This document shows positions 1 to 9,542 of a DNA stretch of 64,000 nt, piece by piece. Location: assembly GCF_013410745.1 (NCBI RefSeq), contig NZ_JACCFY010000001.1, forward strand, positions 2,046,001 through 2,110,000, given 5' to 3'. Both the position numbers and the translations under genes were made by a program. Under the pieces are notes generated by a model. It searched no databases and was not told the origin of the DNA. It was given only the letters and a program-made list of their open reading frames with translations. Source of the DNA: Nesterenkonia xinjiangensis. Lineage in GTDB: Bacteria; Actinomycetota; Actinomycetes; Actinomycetales; Micrococcaceae. Numbering within the stretch: the stretch's first letter is position 1; every line of letters begins with the position of its first letter.

Positions 1-1
1 C

Positions 2-583
2 ACCCGGGTGCTGGTCCACGAGTCCATCCATGACGAGTTCCTCGCCGCGCTGAAGCAGCAGGCCGAGAGCACCACCGTCGGCGGCCCCGATGACGAGAGC
101 GCCGACGTCTGCCCGCTGAACAACGCGGACCAGCTGGCCAAGGTCACCGAGAAGGTCGCCTCCCTCCCGGAGCACGTGCAGCTGGTCACCGGCGGACACC
201 GGGTGGGGGAGGTCGGCTACTTCTACGCCCCCACCGTCCTGGCCGGGCTCGCGCAGGACGACGAGCTCATCCAGGAGGAGGTCTTCGGGCCGGTGATCAC
301 CGTCCAGAGCTTCTCGACGGAGAAGGAGGCGCTGGCCATGGCCAACGACGTCAAGTACGGCCTCGCCTCCAGCGTGTGGACCAGCGACCACGGCCGCGCC
401 ATGCGCGCCTCCCGGGAGCTGGACTTCGGCTGCGTGTGGATCAACACCCACATCCCCTACCTCTCCGAGATGCCCCACGGCGGCTTCAAACACTCGGGCT
501 ACGGCAAGGACCTCTCGATGTACGGCCTGGAGGACTACACGCGGATCAAACACGTCATGAGCTTCATCGGAGACGGTGAGTAG
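2..583 (+). CDS. patD: Aldehyde dehydrogenase, C-terminal part (gamma-aminobutyraldehyde dehydrogenase-like)
   Basis: This is the C-terminal ~193 residues of an NAD(P)-dependent aldehyde dehydrogenase; the frame is open from the first bases, so the start and the catalytic cysteine lie outside the window. The segment TRVLVHESIHDEF normally follows the catalytic cysteine directly. The motif EEVFGPV and the tail MPHGGFKHSGYGKDLSMYG closely match the aminobutyraldehyde dehydrogenases that oxidise 4-aminobutanal to GABA in putrescine breakdown. The next gene, an FAD amine oxidase, overlaps it by 8 bp, and a polyamine-type ABC importer follows, which supports this substrate. Family assignment is secure; the substrate is inferred from the C-terminal signature and context. 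Confidence 0.88.
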   Translation, partial: TRVLVHESIHDEFLAALKQQAESTTVGGPDDESADVCPLNNADQLAKVTEKVASLPEHVQLVTGGHRVGEVGYFYAPTVLAGLAQDDELIQEEVFGPVITVQSFSTEKEALAMANDVKYGLASSVWTSDHGRAMRASRELDFGCVWINTHIPYLSEMPHGGFKHSGYGKDLSMYGLEDYTRIKHVMSFIGDGE

Positions 584-2021
584 GACGGGGAACGCCGTGG
601 AGACCACGACGACCGGATGGGGACGTCAGGCGCTGGAGGGCGCGAAGCTGGCCCCGCTCTGGCTGGACACCGAGCGGCGCCCGGCGCCCCGCCCTGCTGC
701 CCAGGACGGCGCGCAGGTCGACCTGCTCGTCGTCGGTGGGGGCTTCACCGGGCTGTGGACCGCACTCCGGGCGGTGGAGCGTTCGCCGGGCACTCGAGTT
801 CTGCTGGTCGAGGCGGATCGCCTCGCCGAGCACGCCACCGGCCGCAACGGCGGGTTCTGCGAGGCGAGCCTGACCCACGGCGAGGAGAACGGGCGCAGCC
901 GCTGGCCCCAGGAGTACGAGACCCTGGAGCGGCTGGGCCTCGAGAACCTCGACGAGATCCAGGAGACGGTCGAGCGCTACGGGATCGACTGCGGCTTCCT
1001 CCGTGGAGGAGCGCTCAGCGTGGCCACCCGCCCCCATGAGGTCGAGGCCTTCGAACCCGGCACACCGGGATTCCTCGACGCCGACGCCGTCCGTCAGCAC
1101 GTGGACTCTCCCACCTATCTGGCCGGCCGCCTCGATCCCGACGCCTGTGCGGTCGTGGACCCCGCCCGGCTGGCCTGGGGACTGGCCGAGGCGGCGGAGT
1201 CGCACGGCGTGACGATCAGTGAGCACAGCCGTCTGGAGTCGATCCGCCGCTCCTCGGCCGCGACTCGGGGCGGGGTCGCGGTGCGCCTGAGCACGCCGCA
1301 GGGGGAGGCCACGGTCACCGCGGGACGCGTGGTGCTGGCGACCAACGCCTTCCCGAATCCCCTGGGCCGTTCGTGGAGACATCTGCGGACCCGGTGGGAG
1401 ACGGTGCCCGTCTATGACTATGTGCTGGCCACGGAGCCGCTCACCGATGAGCAGCTGGCCGCGATCCGCTGGGATCCTGCGGTCGGTGTGGCCGATGCGG
1501 GCAACCAGTTCCACTACTACCGCATCACGCCGGACCGCAGGATCCTCTGGGGCGGCTATGACGTGATCTATCACTTCGGGCGCTCGATCCAGCAGGAGCA
1601 CCTCGACAGGCCCAGGACCTACCAGAAGCTCGCCGACCACTTCGCCCAGACGTTCCCGCAGCTCGAGGGGATCCGCTTCACCCACCGGTGGGCCGGGGTG
1701 ATCGACACCTCCACTCAGTTCTGTGCGCTGTTCGGGCGTGCGCACGGGGGTCGGACCGTCTACGCCACCGGGTTCACCGGTCTCGGCGTCGGCGCCTCTC
1801 GATTCGCTGCAGAGGTGATGCTGGACCTCCTGGAGAGGCGTCGGACGGAGCGCACCCAGCTGGAGATGGTCCGGAGGCGGCCGCTCCCGTTCCCGCCGGA
1901 GCCGCTGGCCTGGATCGGCATCAGGATCACCACCTGGGCCCGGGTCCGCGAGGACCGGACAGGTCGGAAGAATCTCTGGCTCCGGGCCCTGGACCGCCTG
2001 GGGCTGGGCTTCGACTCGTGA
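576..2021 (+). CDS. FAD-dependent oxidoreductase (DAO family, PuuB-like)
   Basis: A 481-residue flavoprotein of the D-amino-acid oxidase fold, probably an amine or gamma-glutamylputrescine oxidase. The FAD-binding dinucleotide motif VVGGGFTGLWTAL lies near residue 51, followed by the typical ATGRNGGFCE segment; the C-terminal YATGFTGLGVG is the second FAD-contact motif of this family. The GTG start at 576 overlaps the end of the aldehyde dehydrogenase, so the two are translationally coupled: the oxidase would make the aldehyde that the dehydrogenase consumes. The polyamine importer genes begin about 100 bp downstream. Exact substrate (putrescine, glutamylputrescine or another amine) cannot be decided from sequence alone. 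Confidence 0.85.
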   Translation: MSRTGNAVETTTTGWGRQALEGAKLAPLWLDTERRPAPRPAAQDGAQVDLLVVGGGFTGLWTALRAVERSPGTRVLLVEADRLAEHATGRNGGFCEASLTHGEENGRSRWPQEYETLERLGLENLDEIQETVERYGIDCGFLRGGALSVATRPHEVEAFEPGTPGFLDADAVRQHVDSPTYLAGRLDPDACAVVDPARLAWGLAEAAESHGVTISEHSRLESIRRSSAATRGGVAVRLSTPQGEATVTAGRVVLATNAFPNPLGRSWRHLRTRWETVPVYDYVLATEPLTDEQLAAIRWDPAVGVADAGNQFHYYRITPDRRILWGGYDVIYHFGRSIQQEHLDRPRTYQKLADHFAQTFPQLEGIRFTHRWAGVIDTSTQFCALFGRAHGGRTVYATGFTGLGVGASRFAAEVMLDLLERRRTERTQLEMVRRRPLPFPPEPLAWIGIRITTWARVREDRTGRKNLWLRALDRLGLGFDS

Positions 2022-2124
2022 GCCGCCGCGACATCGTCACCACCACAGCAGGTCGACCCCGCATCGTCACACCACATCACCGCATTGCACCGCACCGCTG
2101 CACCACCACCCTGAGGAGGACCCC

Positions 2125-3351
2125 ATGACCCGTCGTCAGACGCCCCTTCCCCCGGATCCGATGATCCGGTCACTGGTCCGCTCCCAGCTGGCCAGCCGCC
2201 GGATGTCCCGCCGCCACCTGATGGCCGGCGCCGGCGCCGCCGGGCTGCTGGGGGCGCTGACTGCCTGCGGCACCGGCGGCACCACGACGACGGACGACGG
2301 GCCCGCAGAGGACCTCTCCGAGGAGACCATGGAGCTCTTCTGGGCGAACTGGAGCCTCTACCTGGACTACGACGGCGACTCCGGCAGCTACCCCACCCTG
2401 GACAGGTTCCAGGAGGAGACCGGGATCAGCGTCACCTACGCTGAGGACATCGACGGCAACGAGAGCTACTACGGGACCATCCAGAACCAGCTCCGTCAGG
2501 GCCAGAACTTCGGTCAGGACCTCATCACCTTCACCGACTGGATGGCCGGCAGGGTCATCGCCGCCGGCCAGGTCCGAGAGCTGGACCACGGCAACATCCC
2601 TCATCTGGAGAACCTGCTCCCGGGTCTGCAGGACGTCGGCTTCGACCCGGAGCGTCGGCATTCGATCACCTGGCAGTCCGGGATGACCGGCCTCGCCTGG
2701 AACAGGGAGGCCGTCCCGGACGGAGTGCACACGGTCACGGACCTGCTCACGAATCCGGACCTGCGCGGACGTGTGGTGGTCCTCGACGAATGGCGCGACA
2801 CCATGTCGCTGATCATGCTCGACCAAGGCGCCGACATCACCAGCTTCGACGCCGCCGACTTCGAGTCCGCGCTGGAGGTCCTGGAGGAGGGCATCAGCAG
2901 CGGGCAGATCAGGCAGGTGCGGGGCAACGCCTACATGGAGGACCTGGTCTCCGGGGACGCGCTGGCCGTGATGGGCTGGTCCGGGGACATCACTCAGCTG
3001 AACCTGGAGGAGGGCGACCGCTGGGACTTCGCCCTCCCCGAGGCCGGCGGCACGCTGTGGTCGGACAACCTGCTCATCCCCAACGGGGCCGAGCACAAGT
3101 CCAACGCCGAGCGGCTGATGAACTTCTACCTCGATCCCGAGATCGCCGCCGAGGTGGCGGCCTATGTCAACTTCGTCTGCCCGGTCCAGGGGGCCCAGGA
3201 GGCGATGGAGGCCATCGACCCGGAGCTGGCCGAGGACCCGCTGATCTTCCCCACCGAGGAGATGCAGGAGAACCTCCACATCATCCGCGGCATGGACACG
3301 GATGAGGAAGCCGAGTTCACCGACATGTTCCAGGCGGTGATCGGAAACTGA
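2125..3351 (+). CDS. potD: Polyamine ABC transporter substrate-binding lipoprotein
   Basis: A 408-residue extracellular solute-binding protein of the PotD/PotF type. The N terminus carries a twin-arginine motif (SRRHLMAG, about residues 28-35), a hydrophobic stretch and a lipobox ending at Cys48 (ALTAC), so it is probably Tat-exported and lipid-anchored. The sequence around WANWSLYLDYD and the late DNLLIPNGAEH segment resemble spermidine/putrescine-binding proteins. The ATG is preceded by a strong GAGGAGG site. Its stop codon overlaps the start of potA (TGATG). It delivers polyamine to the PotABC complex encoded next and fits the upstream amine-oxidation genes. Confidence 0.9.
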   Translation: MTRRQTPLPPDPMIRSLVRSQLASRRMSRRHLMAGAGAAGLLGALTACGTGGTTTTDDGPAEDLSEETMELFWANWSLYLDYDGDSGSYPTLDRFQEETGISVTYAEDIDGNESYYGTIQNQLRQGQNFGQDLITFTDWMAGRVIAAGQVRELDHGNIPHLENLLPGLQDVGFDPERRHSITWQSGMTGLAWNREAVPDGVHTVTDLLTNPDLRGRVVVLDEWRDTMSLIMLDQGADITSFDAADFESALEVLEEGISSGQIRQVRGNAYMEDLVSGDALAVMGWSGDITQLNLEEGDRWDFALPEAGGTLWSDNLLIPNGAEHKSNAERLMNFYLDPEIAAEVAAYVNFVCPVQGAQEAMEAIDPELAEDPLIFPTEEMQENLHIIRGMDTDEEAEFTDMFQAVIGN

Positions 3352-4484
3352 TGACTCCCACCGGCAAAGACCTCGATCTCCGAGGGATCACCAAGCTGTT
3401 CGGCGGATACACCGCTGTCGAGGATCTCGCGCTGCACGTCCCGGCGGGGAGCTTCTTCGCCCTGCTGGGCCCCAGCGGCTGCGGCAAGTCCACCACACTG
3501 CGGATGATCGCCGGCCTGGAGCACCCCACCCGCGGGAAGGTCCTCATCGGGGAGGAGGATGTCACCGGCACGAAGGCCCATCAGCGGGAGGTCAACACCG
3601 TCTTCCAGAGCTACGCGCTGTTCCCCCACCTGAGCGTCCTGGAGAACGTCGCTTTCGGGCCCAAGCGCAAGAAGGTCCCTGACGCGCTCGACCGCGCCCG
3701 GAAGGTCCTCGACCTGGTCGAGCTGGGGCACCTGGCCCAGCGACGTCCGGCGCAGCTCTCCGGAGGCCAGCAGCAGCGCGTCGCCCTGGCCCGGGCGGTC
3801 GTCAATCGGCCCCACGTCCTGCTCCTGGACGAACCGCTGGGTGCCCTGGACATGAAGCTGCGTCGGCAGATGCAGATCGAGCTGAAGCACATCCAGGAGG
3901 AGGTCGGGATCACCTTCATCCACGTCACGCACGACCAGGAGGAGGCCCTGACCATGGCCGACACCGTGGCCGTGATGAACGCGGGGCGCATCGAGCAGAT
4001 CGGACCTCCGGGCGAGCTCTATGACCTGCCGCGGACCGCGTTCGTGGCGAACTTCCTGGGCAAGTCCAACCTTTTCGAGGCCGAGGTGTTGGGTGGCTCC
4101 GCCTCCTCCGGTGACCTGACCATCCGGTTCGGAGACACCTCCTGCAGCCTGGCCGCCGAGCGCGCCGTCCAGCACGAGGGAAGCATCATCGTGGGGATCC
4201 GTCCGGAGAAGATCGTCCTCTCCCGGGCAGGGGAGCAGCCCTCCGGAGACCGGGCCGGCTGGACCTGTGTCACCGGGGGACGCGTGAACGCCACCTCCTA
4301 CACCGGGGTCTCCACGGAGTACGAGGTGAAGCTGCCCGGAGCCGGGCCCCTGACCGTCTTCTCGCAGAACCTGCGGACGGAGGTGCTCGCGGCAGGGACC
4401 TCGGTCGACCTGTGGTGGGACGACGCCAACCTCTTCGGCCTGGCCGGGGGCTCCGACACGGGCGCCGGAGTCGAGGAGCTGTGA
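3351..4484 (+). CDS. potA: Polyamine ABC transporter ATP-binding protein
   Basis: A 377-residue ABC ATPase of the spermidine/putrescine (CUT1-like) group. Walker A GPSGCGKST is near residue 40, the signature LSGGQQQR near 137, Walker B LLLDEPLGALD near 157, and a switch histidine in HVTHDQEEA. After the nucleotide-binding domain a TOBE domain (about residues 240-370) is present, as usual for PotA. The start overlaps the potD stop by one base and its own stop overlaps potB the same way, indicating one operon. The protein energises import through PotB and PotC. Confidence 0.93.
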   Translation: MTPTGKDLDLRGITKLFGGYTAVEDLALHVPAGSFFALLGPSGCGKSTTLRMIAGLEHPTRGKVLIGEEDVTGTKAHQREVNTVFQSYALFPHLSVLENVAFGPKRKKVPDALDRARKVLDLVELGHLAQRRPAQLSGGQQQRVALARAVVNRPHVLLLDEPLGALDMKLRRQMQIELKHIQEEVGITFIHVTHDQEEALTMADTVAVMNAGRIEQIGPPGELYDLPRTAFVANFLGKSNLFEAEVLGGSASSGDLTIRFGDTSCSLAAERAVQHEGSIIVGIRPEKIVLSRAGEQPSGDRAGWTCVTGGRVNATSYTGVSTEYEVKLPGAGPLTVFSQNLRTEVLAAGTSVDLWWDDANLFGLAGGSDTGAGVEEL

Positions 4485-5440
4485 TGAGCCTGAAGGCGGC
4501 AGAGGAGCTCACCACGCCGCAGGAGCATGTCGATCCAGCATCGATTCCTGAACGGTCCGCCGAGGAGCAGCGCACCTGGCGGACACGGGGCCGGCTCGGC
4601 ATGCTGCTGGTCATTCCCGGGTTCGCCTTCATCGCGATCTTCTTCGTGGTGCCGGTCTTCTCCATGCTGGCGATGTCCCTCTACACTCAGCCCGAGGGCG
4701 CAGTCGCCGGGGAGTTCGTGCCCGGATTCAACGTGGCCACCTATGCCCAGGTGATGAGCACCTATGGGGACACCTTCGTGCGCTCCTTCGCCTTCGCGCT
4801 GATCGCCACCGTCGCCGCGCTGTGCATCGGCTACCCCATGGCCTATCTGGTGGCGGTTCGGCTGCGCGGCCGTCCCCTGCTCCAGGGGCTGCTGCTGGTG
4901 GTCATCATCGCGCCCTTCTTCTCCAGCTTCATCCTGCGGGTGCAGTCCTGGCGATTCATCCTCTCTGACGAGAGTTGGGTGGTCGGGTTCCTCAAGGCGA
5001 TCTCCGTGCTCCCTGAAGACGGGCGGCTCACCGCCACGGCGCTCGCCGTCGTCGCCGGCATGACCTATCTGTACCTGCCGCTGATGACGCTGCCGATCTA
5101 CGCCAACCTGGAACGGCTGGACACCCGGCTCATCGAGGCGGGCGGAGACCTCTACGCCGGCGGGTTCCAGACCTTTCTGCGCGTGACCCTGCCGCTGTCC
5201 ATGCCCGGGGTGATGGCTGGGACCATCCTGACCTTCATCCCTGCCTCCGGCGATTATGTGAACGCGGTGATGCTGGGCAACAACGTGGACACCACCACCG
5301 TGGGTCAGATCGTCGATTCGCGGTTCTTCCACGCGGCGGACTATCCCTCGGCCGCCGCGCTCTCGGCAGTGCTGATGGGGATCATCCTGATCCTGGTCAC
5401 GCTGTACGTGCGCCGCTTCGGGACGAAGGAGATCGTATGA
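4484..5440 (+). CDS. potB: Polyamine ABC transporter permease PotB
   Basis: A 318-residue inner-membrane permease with about six membrane segments and the cytoplasmic EAA loop (EAGGDLYAGGFQTFLRVTLP, near residue 220) that docks onto the ATPase. The first hydrophobic helix begins around residue 42 (GMLLVIPGFAFIAIFFVVPV). The ATG at 4484 is chosen because it overlaps the potA stop as TGATG; the frame is open 72 bases further upstream inside potA, but that extension is not hydrophobic and is the weaker start. It pairs with PotC to form the channel. Confidence 0.92.
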   Translation: MSLKAAEELTTPQEHVDPASIPERSAEEQRTWRTRGRLGMLLVIPGFAFIAIFFVVPVFSMLAMSLYTQPEGAVAGEFVPGFNVATYAQVMSTYGDTFVRSFAFALIATVAALCIGYPMAYLVAVRLRGRPLLQGLLLVVIIAPFFSSFILRVQSWRFILSDESWVVGFLKAISVLPEDGRLTATALAVVAGMTYLYLPLMTLPIYANLERLDTRLIEAGGDLYAGGFQTFLRVTLPLSMPGVMAGTILTFIPASGDYVNAVMLGNNVDTTTVGQIVDSRFFHAADYPSAAALSAVLMGIILILVTLYVRRFGTKEIV

Positions 5441-6309
5441 GCACCCAGCAGTCCGGGAGCACCGAGGCGCCGGTGAGCATCGATCAGGCCGGGCCCACCC
5501 CACGGAGCAGGCGCGGGCTCGACGTCGGCAGGTGGTTCGTGCCGGTCATCGGCGGGCTGGCCTTCCTCTACCTGCTGGTCCCGATCGCCTACATCTTCGT
5601 GTTCTCCTTCAACGACGCCGGCCGGACCAACCTGACCTGGCGAGGCTTCACCCTCGCCAACTGGCAGGACCCGTGCCGGCCCTCCCAGCTGTGCGAGGCG
5701 TTCGTGAACTCGCTCAACGTCGCGGTCATCGCCACGGTGGTGGCCACCGTGCTGGGGACCATGATCGCCTTCGGGCTGGAGCGCTACCGGTTCCGCTTCG
5801 CCGGTTCGGCGAACCTGCTGATCTTCCTGCCGCTGGCCACTCCGGAGGTCGTGCTGGGAGCCTCGCTGCTCTCGCAGTTCCTCAACCTGGGGGTCCAGCT
5901 GGGCATGGGCACCACGGTGCTGTCGCACATCATGTTCTGCATCTCCTTCGTGGTGGTGGCCATCCGGGCGCGGATCGCGACCTTGGACCCGGCTCTGGAG
6001 GAAGCGGCCGCGGACCTCTACGCCTCCGGACGCACCGCATTCTGGCGGGTCACGTTCCCGCTGCTGATCCCCGGGATCGCGGCGGCGGCGCTGCTGAGCT
6101 TCGCGATCAGCTTCGATGACTTCATCGTGGCGAACTTCAACTCCGGGGCGTTCACCACGTTCCCGCAGTATGCCTACGTCGCCGCCCGGCGCGGCATCCC
6201 GGCGGAGGTGAACGTGCTCGGCTCGGCGATGTTCTTCGGAGCCATCGCCCTGGTCCTCGGCGTCCAACTGTGGCGCTACTGGCGGAACAGGCGATGGGCG
6301 ACGCTGTGA
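5437..6309 (+). CDS. potC: Polyamine ABC transporter permease PotC
   Basis: A 290-residue permease, the second half of the polyamine channel. It has a first membrane helix at about residues 34-56 (VIGGLAFLYLLVPIAYIFVF), the conserved FSFN element after it, and an EAA loop (EEAAADLYASGRTAFWRVTF) near residue 187. The motif SFDDFIVANF is typical of PotC. It starts in a four-base ATGA overlap with potB, completing the D-A-B-C order. The divergence between PotB and PotC is normal for this family. Confidence 0.92.
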   Translation: MSTQQSGSTEAPVSIDQAGPTPRSRRGLDVGRWFVPVIGGLAFLYLLVPIAYIFVFSFNDAGRTNLTWRGFTLANWQDPCRPSQLCEAFVNSLNVAVIATVVATVLGTMIAFGLERYRFRFAGSANLLIFLPLATPEVVLGASLLSQFLNLGVQLGMGTTVLSHIMFCISFVVVAIRARIATLDPALEEAAADLYASGRTAFWRVTFPLLIPGIAAAALLSFAISFDDFIVANFNSGAFTTFPQYAYVAARRGIPAEVNVLGSAMFFGAIALVLGVQLWRYWRNRRWATL

Positions 6310-6321
6310 AAGGCTTGGCAC

Positions 6322-6792
6322 ATGTCCAGGAACAAGACTCGCGCGGCTGAGATCGACGACGTGAACAAGTCCATCATCGAGCTGCTGCAGCAGGACGGCC
6401 GACGTTCCTTCGCCTCCATCGGGAAAGCGGTGGGCCTCTCAGAGGCCGCCGTGCGCCACCGGGTGCACCGTCTGCAGGATCTGGGTGTCATCCAGATCGT
6501 GGCGGTGACGAACCCCCTGGAGCTGGGCTTCCCCCGGCAGGCGATGATCGGCATCAAGGTGGCGGGCGAGCTCGAACCCGTGGCGGAGGAGCTCGGGTCC
6601 TATGACGAGGTCGACTACGTGGTGATCACCGCCGGCGGCTTCGACCTGCTGGTGGAGGTCGTCTGCGAGGACGATGACCATCTGCTGGAGATCGTCTCCC
6701 AGCGGATCCGCGCCATCGACGGTGTGGTGGGCACGGAGACGTTCATGTACCTGAGTCTGCGCAAGCAGACCTACACCTGGGGAGTGCGCTGA
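6322..6792 (+). CDS. Lrp/AsnC family transcriptional regulator
   Basis: A 156-residue regulator with an N-terminal AsnC-type helix-turn-helix (about residues 12-60: NKSIIELLQQDGRRSFASIG, then LSEAAVRHRVHRL) and a C-terminal RAM/ligand-binding domain (about 68-150). It follows potC by 12 bp in the same direction and is likely cotranscribed with the polyamine genes. Lrp proteins next to amine or amino-acid catabolic operons usually control them and sense a pathway metabolite; here that would be a polyamine or product, but this is inferred from position only. Confidence 0.88.
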   Translation: MSRNKTRAAEIDDVNKSIIELLQQDGRRSFASIGKAVGLSEAAVRHRVHRLQDLGVIQIVAVTNPLELGFPRQAMIGIKVAGELEPVAEELGSYDEVDYVVITAGGFDLLVEVVCEDDDHLLEIVSQRIRAIDGVVGTETFMYLSLRKQTYTWGVR

Positions 6793-6945
6793 GCCGCCGT
6801 CGCGCTGGGGGTGCTGCGGCGGCCGCGGCATGTGCGGAGCATCTCCTCCTCTGGGCTGAGGGCAGGTGCGGGTGCCGCCCCTAGAATGGGCCGAGGCATC
6901 CCGGCTCCGGGGGCCTCCCGCACCACCTCGACAAGGACGGAGCAC

Positions 6946-9507
6946 GTGGCCGCTGAGAAGACCGACGTCCGCGCCCGCGCGGAACTCCGGTCCGCCGTCG
7001 ACCCTGCTGTCCTGGAGGAACAGGGTCTGAGCTCGATGCAGGTGGCCGAACGTCAGCGCCTCCAGCTGTCCAACGTCCAGCCGCACACCACCTCACGCTC
7101 CATCGCGGAGATCCTCCGCACCCACCTGATGACCCTGTTCAACCTGATCATCGGGGTCTGCGCCCTGGTGATCATCATCCTGGGCCGCTGGCTGGACCTG
7201 CTGTTCGCCATCGCCGCCGTCGCCAACGTCATCATCGGTCTGGTCCAGGAGTACTCGGCCAAGCGGAAGCTGGACGCCATCGCCCTGCTGCACCAGGACA
7301 GCGTCCGGGTGCTGCGTGACAGGCTCCTGGTGGAGATCCACCGCGAGCAGATCGTCCTCGACGACGTCGTCGAGCTTCGCCGCGGCGATCAGGTGCCGGC
7401 CGACGGGGTGGTGATCTCCTCCTCCGGGCTGGATGTGGACGAGTCCATGCTCACCGGGGAGTCGGACGCGGTCCCCAAACGCCGGGACGACATCGTGCTC
7501 TCCGGCACCGCGGTGCTGGCCGGCACGTGCCGCTTCGTGGTCACCGCCGTGGGCGACGACGCCCACGCGGTGAAGCTGGCCACCGAGGCGAAGCGGTACC
7601 AGAAGATCAACTCGGAGCTGCGCCGGGCCCTGGAGAAGGTCGCGTTCTGGCTCTCCATGGTGCTGCTGCCGATCACCGCGATCGTCTTCAACGGTCAGAT
7701 GCAGGCGTTCGGCGGATGGAGCGAGGCCTGGCGCACCGGGGAGTGGCGCGAGGCCATGGTCACCGCCGTGTCCTCGGTGACCGCGATGATCCCGCAGGGC
7801 CTGGCGCTGATGACCACGATCGCCTTCGCCGTCGCGGCGCTGAGGCTCGCTCAGGACAAGGTCCTCATCCAGGAGCAGCCGGCCGTGGAGATCCTCGCCC
7901 GGGTGGACGTCGTCTGCCTGGACAAGACCGGCACGCTGACGGACGGCAGCATCGTCTTCCACGGCGCCGCACCGCTGGACGCCCGTGGCCTGCCCACCGT
8001 CGCTCAGCAGGACCCGTCCTCCACCGCTCTGGAGGGCACCGCCCCGTGGCAGCAGGTGCTCGCCTGGTACGGGGCGGACCAGTACGCCAACCCGACGGCG
8101 GCGGCGCTGAAGGTGCCGTTCTCCGCACTTCCGCGCCATCACGCCGCCTTCCAGGTCCAGTTCTCCTCGGCTCGGCGCTGGTCCGCGGTGACCTTCGCCG
8201 ACGACGCCGGCGAGCTCGCCGGGCACTGGGTGCTCGGCGCCCCGGACATCCTGCTCTCCCCGCATGTGGCCGCGTCGGTGCGGGCGGAGCAGCTGCTCAG
8301 CCACACCGAGGCCATCGCCGCCGGCGGGCTGCGCACCATGGTCCTGGCCCGCGCACCGCTGGACGGGCCGATCCTCGACGGCGCCACCGGGCCGCTGGGC
8401 CGTGGGGAGAGGCTGCCGGACGGGCTCGTTCCGGTCACTCTGCTGACGTTCAAGGAGAGCGTCCGGGCGGACGCCCGCGCCACCTTGGAGTTCTTCGGTG
8501 AGCAGAACGTGGCGCTGAAGGTCATCTCCGGGGACAGCCCGCGCACCGTCTCGGCCGTGGCTCGTGAGGTGGGCATGCGGGTGGACGGCGACGGCGTCGA
8601 CGCCTCCCGACTGCCCGAGGGGCCGGAGGCCATGCGTTCGGCGTTGGCCACCCACTCCGTGTTCGGCAGGGTCTCCCCGGAGCAGAAGCGCACGATGGTG
8701 GAGGCGCTCCAGGCCAACGGCCACGTGGTGGCGATGACCGGGGACGGCATCAACGACGCCCTGGCGATGAAGAAGGCCGATCTCGGCATCGCCATGGGCA
8801 ACGGCGCCCCGGCCACCAAGGCGGTCTCTCGGATGGTGCTGCTCGACGGCCGGTTCGACCGTCTGCCGAAGGTGCTGGCCGAGGGGCGCAAGGTCATCGC
8901 CAACACCGAACGGGTGGCGCACCTGTTCCTCACCAAGACCGCCTACGCGATCATCCTGGGGCTCTTCTTCGGGCTGATGTTCTGGCAGTTCCCGTTCCTG
9001 CCGCGTCAGTTCTCCACCGTGGACTTCCTGATGATCGGCTGCCCGGCGTTCTTCCTGGCGCTGCTGCCCAATGCGCGCCGCTACCGCCCCGGGTTCCTGC
9101 GGCGATCCGTGCTGTTCTCCATCCCCGCCTCGGTGGGGATATGCCTGGCGGTGGTCGCGGTCAGCGCGGCGGGCCGGCACCTGGACGAGCCGGCCGCGGG
9201 GGTGCAGACGGCGTCCACCCTGTGCCTGACGGCGGTGGGGCTCTGGGTGCTCACCGTGGCGCTGCGTCCGCTGACCGCCCCGCGGACCATCCTCATCGCC
9301 TCGATGTATGTGTTGCTGGCCGCGGCCCTGCTGGTGCCGATCTCCCAGCAGTACCACCTGTTCGCCATGCCCAGCGCGGAGCTGCTGGCGGTGGCGTTCG
9401 TGGCCGCGGTGGTCGGTTCCGGGCTGATCGAGCTGGGGCACCGGTGGCATGAGAAGAAGGTGGATCTGGACCCGCTGGATCCGGTGCACTCGGAGAACCC
9501 CGCCTGA
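6946..9507 (+). CDS. Cation-transporting P-type ATPase, CtpE-like
   Basis: An integral membrane cation pump of about 853 residues. The phosphorylation site DKTGTLTDG has its aspartate near residue 326; the actuator motif is present as LTGESD, and the hinge as MTGDGINDALAMKKADLGIA. The fourth membrane segment carries IPQGLALMTTIAFAVAALRL, a form shared with mycobacterial CtpE-like ATPases (calcium and possibly magnesium), and there is no N-terminal heavy-metal-binding domain. The frame is open to 6811, but GTG 6946 follows an AAGGACGG site and begins the recognisable sequence, so I prefer it. A hairpin just past the stop (9508-9529) probably ends transcription. Ion specificity is inferred. Confidence 0.85.
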   Translation: MAAEKTDVRARAELRSAVDPAVLEEQGLSSMQVAERQRLQLSNVQPHTTSRSIAEILRTHLMTLFNLIIGVCALVIIILGRWLDLLFAIAAVANVIIGLVQEYSAKRKLDAIALLHQDSVRVLRDRLLVEIHREQIVLDDVVELRRGDQVPADGVVISSSGLDVDESMLTGESDAVPKRRDDIVLSGTAVLAGTCRFVVTAVGDDAHAVKLATEAKRYQKINSELRRALEKVAFWLSMVLLPITAIVFNGQMQAFGGWSEAWRTGEWREAMVTAVSSVTAMIPQGLALMTTIAFAVAALRLAQDKVLIQEQPAVEILARVDVVCLDKTGTLTDGSIVFHGAAPLDARGLPTVAQQDPSSTALEGTAPWQQVLAWYGADQYANPTAAALKVPFSALPRHHAAFQVQFSSARRWSAVTFADDAGELAGHWVLGAPDILLSPHVAASVRAEQLLSHTEAIAAGGLRTMVLARAPLDGPILDGATGPLGRGERLPDGLVPVTLLTFKESVRADARATLEFFGEQNVALKVISGDSPRTVSAVAREVGMRVDGDGVDASRLPEGPEAMRSALATHSVFGRVSPEQKRTMVEALQANGHVVAMTGDGINDALAMKKADLGIAMGNGAPATKAVSRMVLLDGRFDRLPKVLAEGRKVIANTERVAHLFLTKTAYAIILGLFFGLMFWQFPFLPRQFSTVDFLMIGCPAFFLALLPNARRYRPGFLRRSVLFSIPASVGICLAVVAVSAAGRHLDEPAAGVQTASTLCLTAVGLWVLTVALRPLTAPRTILIASMYVLLAAALLVPISQQYHLFAMPSAELLAVAFVAAVVGSGLIELGHRWHEKKVDLDPLDPVHSENPA

Positions 9508-9529
9508 GGCGGACCGACTGTCGTCCGCC
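9508..9529. terminator. Short hairpin between convergent genes
   Basis: GGCGGAC and GTCCGCC pair around an 8-base loop immediately after the P-type ATPase stop codon and before the end of the opposing gene. It has no T-run. Position in a 35-bp convergent gap suggests a terminator usable from both sides. Confidence 0.5.
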
Positions 9530-9542
9530 GGAGGGGCTGCGG

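Noticed and set aside
6811-6945. N-terminal extension of the P-type ATPase to the upstream start
   Set aside because: The extra 45 residues have no ATPase similarity and no ribosome-binding site, whereas GTG 6946 has one.
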